From: Synoicihabitans lomoniglobus
Lineage (GTDB): Bacteria > Verrucomicrobiota > Verrucomicrobiia > Opitutales > Opitutaceae
Assembly: GCF_029023725.1 (NCBI RefSeq)
Contig: NZ_CP119075.1
Span: 3,901,501-3,965,500 of the forward strand
Direction: 5' to 3'
DNA length: 64,000 bases
Positions 61,030 to 64,000 of the stretch are shown piece by piece (positions within the stretch are counted from its first letter, which is position 1; each line of letters begins with the position of its first letter). The notes under the pieces were generated by a model. The model did not search any database. It saw only the letters and a program-made list of their open reading frames with translations, and was not told where the DNA came from. The position numbers and the translations under genes were made by a program.

Positions 61030-62691
61030 ATGGCGACCTCTTCTCCCTACCCCACTCGCCGCCACCATTTGCTCCCCGTCGTCCGACCTCTCCTGTTCGG
61101 ACTCGGGGCCGCCCTCTCGACGGCGGCTGCACCGTTCCAACTGCCCGATACCGGCGCCCCGGCCAGCACTACCGTCGTCCTGCTGGCCATCGATGACCAT
61201 GCGTTTCCGCTGCGCGACAACCTCGCGCTGTATCTGACCACTCCCACGGTGAGAGCCGAACCCGTGCTCCAACCCTCGGTCGATCCGAACGCTCCCGACA
61301 ACGCCGCCACTCATTTTTACGGCTCCGTCATCCGGGAGGAAAATCGGTTTCGCATGTGGTATTACGCGGTGCACACCGTGTCGACCGAGGGTGCCATCGG
61401 CGTGAGTCCAGTGTGCTACGCGGAAAGCATCGACGGTGAAATCTGGACCCGCCCCCACCTCGGCCAAGTGGACTGGAAGGGCAACCGCGACAACAACCTC
61501 GTCGCGCTCGGACCCGATCCGACGGAAGCCTGCTCCGGCGTCTCGGTCATCCGCGACGACACCGATCCGGATCCTGCTCGTCGCTACAAGATGGTGTTCG
61601 GTAAACAAATCGAAACTGCGGCCCAACAGCGTCTCGGCGTATCCCGGCGCTGGGTGGTGCGCACCGCCGTAAGTCCGGATGGCCTCACCTGGACGCAACT
61701 GCCGCAGGTCGTTTCCGGCGATCAGTTCGCCGAACTCTCGTCCCTCTACCACCACAACGGCCTCTACGTGGTAAACTCCCACATCCGCAGCCACGGCGAG
61801 GGCGACCGCCAGGAAGGCCGCCAAGGCTACGCCTGGGTCTCGCCCGACTTTACCCATTGGTTGCCGCAATCCGCGCCATCCTTTAAAACCGCCGAACCTC
61901 TGGACGGCGCCGGCTGGGGCACCCACGGCAACTCCGGAGACGACTACACCCAAGTCCATCTCGGCGTCGGAGCCACCTCCCTCGGCAACGTCGCCATCGG
62001 CCTCTACGGCATGTGGCATCAACGCCAGCCCAACTGGGGCGAGGGCGGCATCACTTGCGACCTCGGTCTCCTCCTCAGTCAGGACGGTCTTCACTTCAAT
62101 GAAGTCGTCAAAGGCCAGCCCTACCTGCGCAGCGAACAATCCCCCGCCAAACCAGTGGCGGGCAAAGCCTACCCGACCATTCTCTGCCAGACCAACAGCA
62201 TCCTCAACGTCGGCGACGAAACCTGGATCTACCACGGTCGCTGGCGCAATGTGGACTTCCAGCAACTCGGCTCGCCCACCAACGACGGCACCAACGTTGC
62301 CCAAAACTATTGGGGCGGCGTGGCACTCGCCAAACTCCCGCGGGATCGTTGGGGCGCCCTCGCCTTGTGGGCCGAATCCGATCAGGGCAGCCTGTGGACC
62401 ACACCCATCACCTTGCCCGCCGCCGCCGCACTCACCGCCAATGCCGCCGGACTGAGTGGACTCACCTTCCTCGTCGCCGACGAACGCTTCAACCCGATCG
62501 AAGGATTCGCGGCAGGTCGCGCCCCCGCCACCGACGACAACGATCAATTCGATGCCGCCGTCATCTGGGCGGGCCACGACCTCGCGGAACTCGCCGGTCA
62601 AACCGTTCGACTCCGGGTGTCCTTTGACCGCGGCACGGCGCCCAATCCACAACTTTTCGCGCTCAACCTCACCCCATCGTCCGACGAGTAG
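61030..62691 (+). CDS. Secreted beta-propeller glycosidase-like protein (set 2, second, divergent)
   Basis: A 553-residue exported protein with a longer N-terminus (basic, then hydrophobic to about residue 34). Blade motifs are 'YGSVIREENRFRMWYYAVH', 'VCYAESIDGEIWTRPHLG', 'SPDGLTWTQL' and 'SQDGLHFNEV'. It lacks the 'GAFDSQN' block found in the other three but keeps the C-terminal sandwich ('LTFLVADERFNPIEGF' to 'PQLFALNLTP'). It starts 15 bases after its partner. Probably a related enzyme with different specificity. Confidence 0.72.
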   Translation: MATSSPYPTRRHHLLPVVRPLLFGLGAALSTAAAPFQLPDTGAPASTTVVLLAIDDHAFPLRDNLALYLTTPTVRAEPVLQPSVDPNAPDNAATHFYGSVIREENRFRMWYYAVHTVSTEGAIGVSPVCYAESIDGEIWTRPHLGQVDWKGNRDNNLVALGPDPTEACSGVSVIRDDTDPDPARRYKMVFGKQIETAAQQRLGVSRRWVVRTAVSPDGLTWTQLPQVVSGDQFAELSSLYHHNGLYVVNSHIRSHGEGDRQEGRQGYAWVSPDFTHWLPQSAPSFKTAEPLDGAGWGTHGNSGDDYTQVHLGVGATSLGNVAIGLYGMWHQRQPNWGEGGITCDLGLLLSQDGLHFNEVVKGQPYLRSEQSPAKPVAGKAYPTILCQTNSILNVGDETWIYHGRWRNVDFQQLGSPTNDGTNVAQNYWGGVALAKLPRDRWGALALWAESDQGSLWTTPITLPAAAALTANAAGLSGLTFLVADERFNPIEGFAAGRAPATDDNDQFDAAVIWAGHDLAELAGQTVRLRVSFDRGTAPNPQLFALNLTPSSDE

Positions 62692-62732
62692 CTCCGGGTG
62701 AAGTCATTCACCGCCGGGCCTTCCTTCCCGCC

Positions 62733-63578
62733 ATGTCCTTTCTCGCTCCATCCACCCTCACCGGAGCCTTGATGCTCGGCGCCTGCCTGTCATCGCTGCC
62801 GGCCGCCCCACCGAACCCGGCGTCACCACCGATCAAATACGACGAAACCACCACCGGCGTGCGCTTCGGCACCTGGGGCGAAACCACGGCCACTCCCGCG
62901 CCCGTCTTCTTCATCCTTGCGAGCACCATCGAAGAGACACTGGGCACGGCCTACTTTCGGCAGGCGGGCAATGCCTTGGCGGAGCGAGGATTCATTTGCG
63001 TTTCCGTCGATCTGCCGTGCCACGGGGCGCAACTTCGCGCCAGCGAACGCCCCGGACTCGACGGTTGGCGTGATCGAGCAGACCAGCATGAAAACTTCGT
63101 CACCACATCGAACCAGCGACTGCGCGAGGTGCTCGATCATCTCATCGCCGACGGCACCGCCGATCCGGAGCGCATCACCGCGGGCGGCACGTCCCGCGGG
63201 GGCTTTTTGGCCCTGCAGTTTGCCGCCGCCGATCCGCGCGTGAGCAGCGTGGTCGCATTTGCGCCCGTCACCGATCTCACCGCTCTGCGCGAGTTTCACG
63301 GCACCGAGGACAACCCGTTCGTGCAATCACTTTCGATCATCCATCAAAGCCCCGCCTTCGACGCCCGCCCCGTTTGGGTGGTGATAGGAGACCGCGATGA
63401 ACGCGTCAGCACGGCCGCCGCCATCTCGTTCGTGCGCGCCATTACCGCGTCCGCCCTCGACCGCGGCCTCAACCCGCAAGCCGAGCTTCACGTGCTGCCC
63501 GAACCCAAGGGTCACACCACCCCGGCGGGCGCTCCCGAGCAAGCCGCCGCGTGGATTTTATCCCACCTGCAACCCTGA
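62733..63578 (+). CDS. Exported alpha/beta hydrolase
   Basis: A 281-residue protein with an N-terminal export signal that may end in a lipobox ('MLGAC', Cys18). The nucleophile elbow is 'GGTSRGG' with Ser154; the acid is in 'IGDRDERV' (Asp220 or Asp222) and the base is His261 in 'PKGHTTP'. 'VSVDLPCHG' fits the family. A dienelactone-hydrolase- or esterase-like enzyme, perhaps removing an acyl group from the glycan. A small hairpin (62697-62712) lies in the 41-bp gap before it. Confidence 0.83.
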   Translation: MSFLAPSTLTGALMLGACLSSLPAAPPNPASPPIKYDETTTGVRFGTWGETTATPAPVFFILASTIEETLGTAYFRQAGNALAERGFICVSVDLPCHGAQLRASERPGLDGWRDRADQHENFVTTSNQRLREVLDHLIADGTADPERITAGGTSRGGFLALQFAAADPRVSSVVAFAPVTDLTALREFHGTEDNPFVQSLSIIHQSPAFDARPVWVVIGDRDERVSTAAAISFVRAITASALDRGLNPQAELHVLPEPKGHTTPAGAPEQAAAWILSHLQP

Positions 63579-63591
63579 CTTCACTCCGCTC

Positions 63592-64000
63592 ATGCCCCTC
63601 CACCCGGACTCTACCTCCCTACCTCGTCGCAATTTTCTCAAGACCGTCTTCGCCGGTGGTCTCGCCCTGCCTCTCGGTGGCTTCGCCGCCGAAAAGGGAA
63701 CCACCGCATCTGCTTCGCCCGCTGGTGCATCGGATGCTTTGAACGGCCTGCTGCCCGATTTCGGGCGCATGGCGCCGGCCGAGAAAATCCGTCGCATCGA
63801 GGCCCTGGTGTCGGCTGGTCGCCGTCATCCCAGCGGGATCATGGTGTGCATGCCCTACGTCGCGCCCGATGGGCTGCGTCAGGTTCGCACGTCGGACTTC
63901 GCGGGCCAGGACCAGTTCTCCGTGAACTTCGGCCACAAGTTCAAAGCCATCACCGATTTCTTCGACAACGAGAACTCCATCACCACGTCCGGGAGTCATC
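63592..64000 (+). CDS. Twin-arginine exported protein, N-terminal part (runs off the window)
   Basis: Open frame from ATG 63592 to the window end, 136 codons seen. It starts with a Tat signal, 'PRRNFLKTVFAGGLALPLGG', followed by an Ala/Ser linker and 'GRMAPAEKIRRIEALVSAGRRHPSGIMVCMPY'. A Tat signal implies a folded or cofactor-bearing protein in the periplasm. The visible part is not enough to recognise a family. It begins 13 bases after the alpha/beta hydrolase and so belongs to the set-2 operon. Confidence 0.8.
   Translation, partial: MPLHPDSTSLPRRNFLKTVFAGGLALPLGGFAAEKGTTASASPAGASDALNGLLPDFGRMAPAEKIRRIEALVSAGRRHPSGIMVCMPYVAPDGLRQVRTSDFAGQDQFSVNFGHKFKAITDFFDNENSITTSGSH

Noticed and set aside
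62697-62712. Small hairpin GGTGAA/TTCACC as a terminator between propeller and hydrolase genes
   Set aside because: Only 6 bp with no T-run; too weak to call, and the genes are only 41 bases apart.
1-64000. CRISPR array, tRNA/rRNA genes, insertion sequences, integrase or att sites
   Set aside because: No regular spacer-repeat pattern, no tRNA-like cloverleaf next to a gene end and no transposase or integrase frame were seen. Absence was judged by eye only.

Overview
The window looks like chromosomal DNA of a saccharolytic member of the Verrucomicrobiota, most likely an Opitutaceae relative. The pointers are high-GC coding sequence, three TonB-dependent receptors with the N-terminal style usual in that group (a short S-[PT]-F-x-V stretch before the plug), many secreted glycan-active proteins, a sulfatase, many Gfo/Idh/MocA dehydrogenases and a verrucomicrobial-type tandem-repeat protein. 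This placement is from protein character only; there is no rRNA, tRNA, CRISPR array or insertion sequence that I can see.

Region 1 (1-6.1 kb): the 3' end of a NodT-type efflux outer-membrane protein, an SMP-30-like lactonase, an AraC regulator divergent from a tight PhyH dioxygenase / ROK kinase / GmhA-like isomerase operon, and a small RelE/ParE-type toxin-antitoxin pair.

Region 2 (6.1-18.1 kb): a compact locus that I read as alpha-1,3-glucan (or nigero-oligosaccharide) utilisation: a large TonB receptor, a secreted GH87-type glucanase, a GH65 disaccharide phosphorylase, an MFS sugar transporter, a beta-phosphoglucomutase-like HAD enzyme and a divergent LacI regulator. The same TTTACGTAAA palindrome lies in the LacI/HAD divergent promoter and upstream of the TonB receptor, so one regulator probably controls the set.

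Region 3 (18.2-25.8 kb): an 852-residue membrane-anchored protein built from about twenty 32-residue repeats; an FCD-type GntR regulator with GlcD and GlcF (2-hydroxyacid oxidation); and a sodium:solute symporter.

Region 4 (25.9-64 kb): a very large accessory catabolic region. It holds five Gfo/Idh/MocA dehydrogenases, an aldo/keto reductase, three SDRs, an Ldh2-type dehydrogenase, two HpcH/HpaI aldolases, two DapA-like lyases, a threonine-synthase-like PLP enzyme, an aldose-epimerase-like protein, an M14 deacylase, a diiron ferritin-like protein and two GntR-type regulators (one with a LacI-like sensor). Extracellular functions come as two matching sets: TonB receptor, transcription hairpin, two secreted beta-propeller proteins and accessory hydrolases (sulfatase in one; alpha/beta hydrolase plus Tat protein in the other). 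Several cytoplasmic enzymes are also present as paralogous pairs in two blocks (25.9-32 kb and 46.4-55.6 kb). The simplest model is import and hydrolysis of two related, possibly sulfated or acylated glycosides, then oxidation of the released sugars without phosphorylation and aldol cleavage to pyruvate or similar products. No enolase-type or IlvD-type sugar-acid dehydratase is present, which makes the pathway unusual. This duplicated system is the best candidate for undescribed biology in the window.
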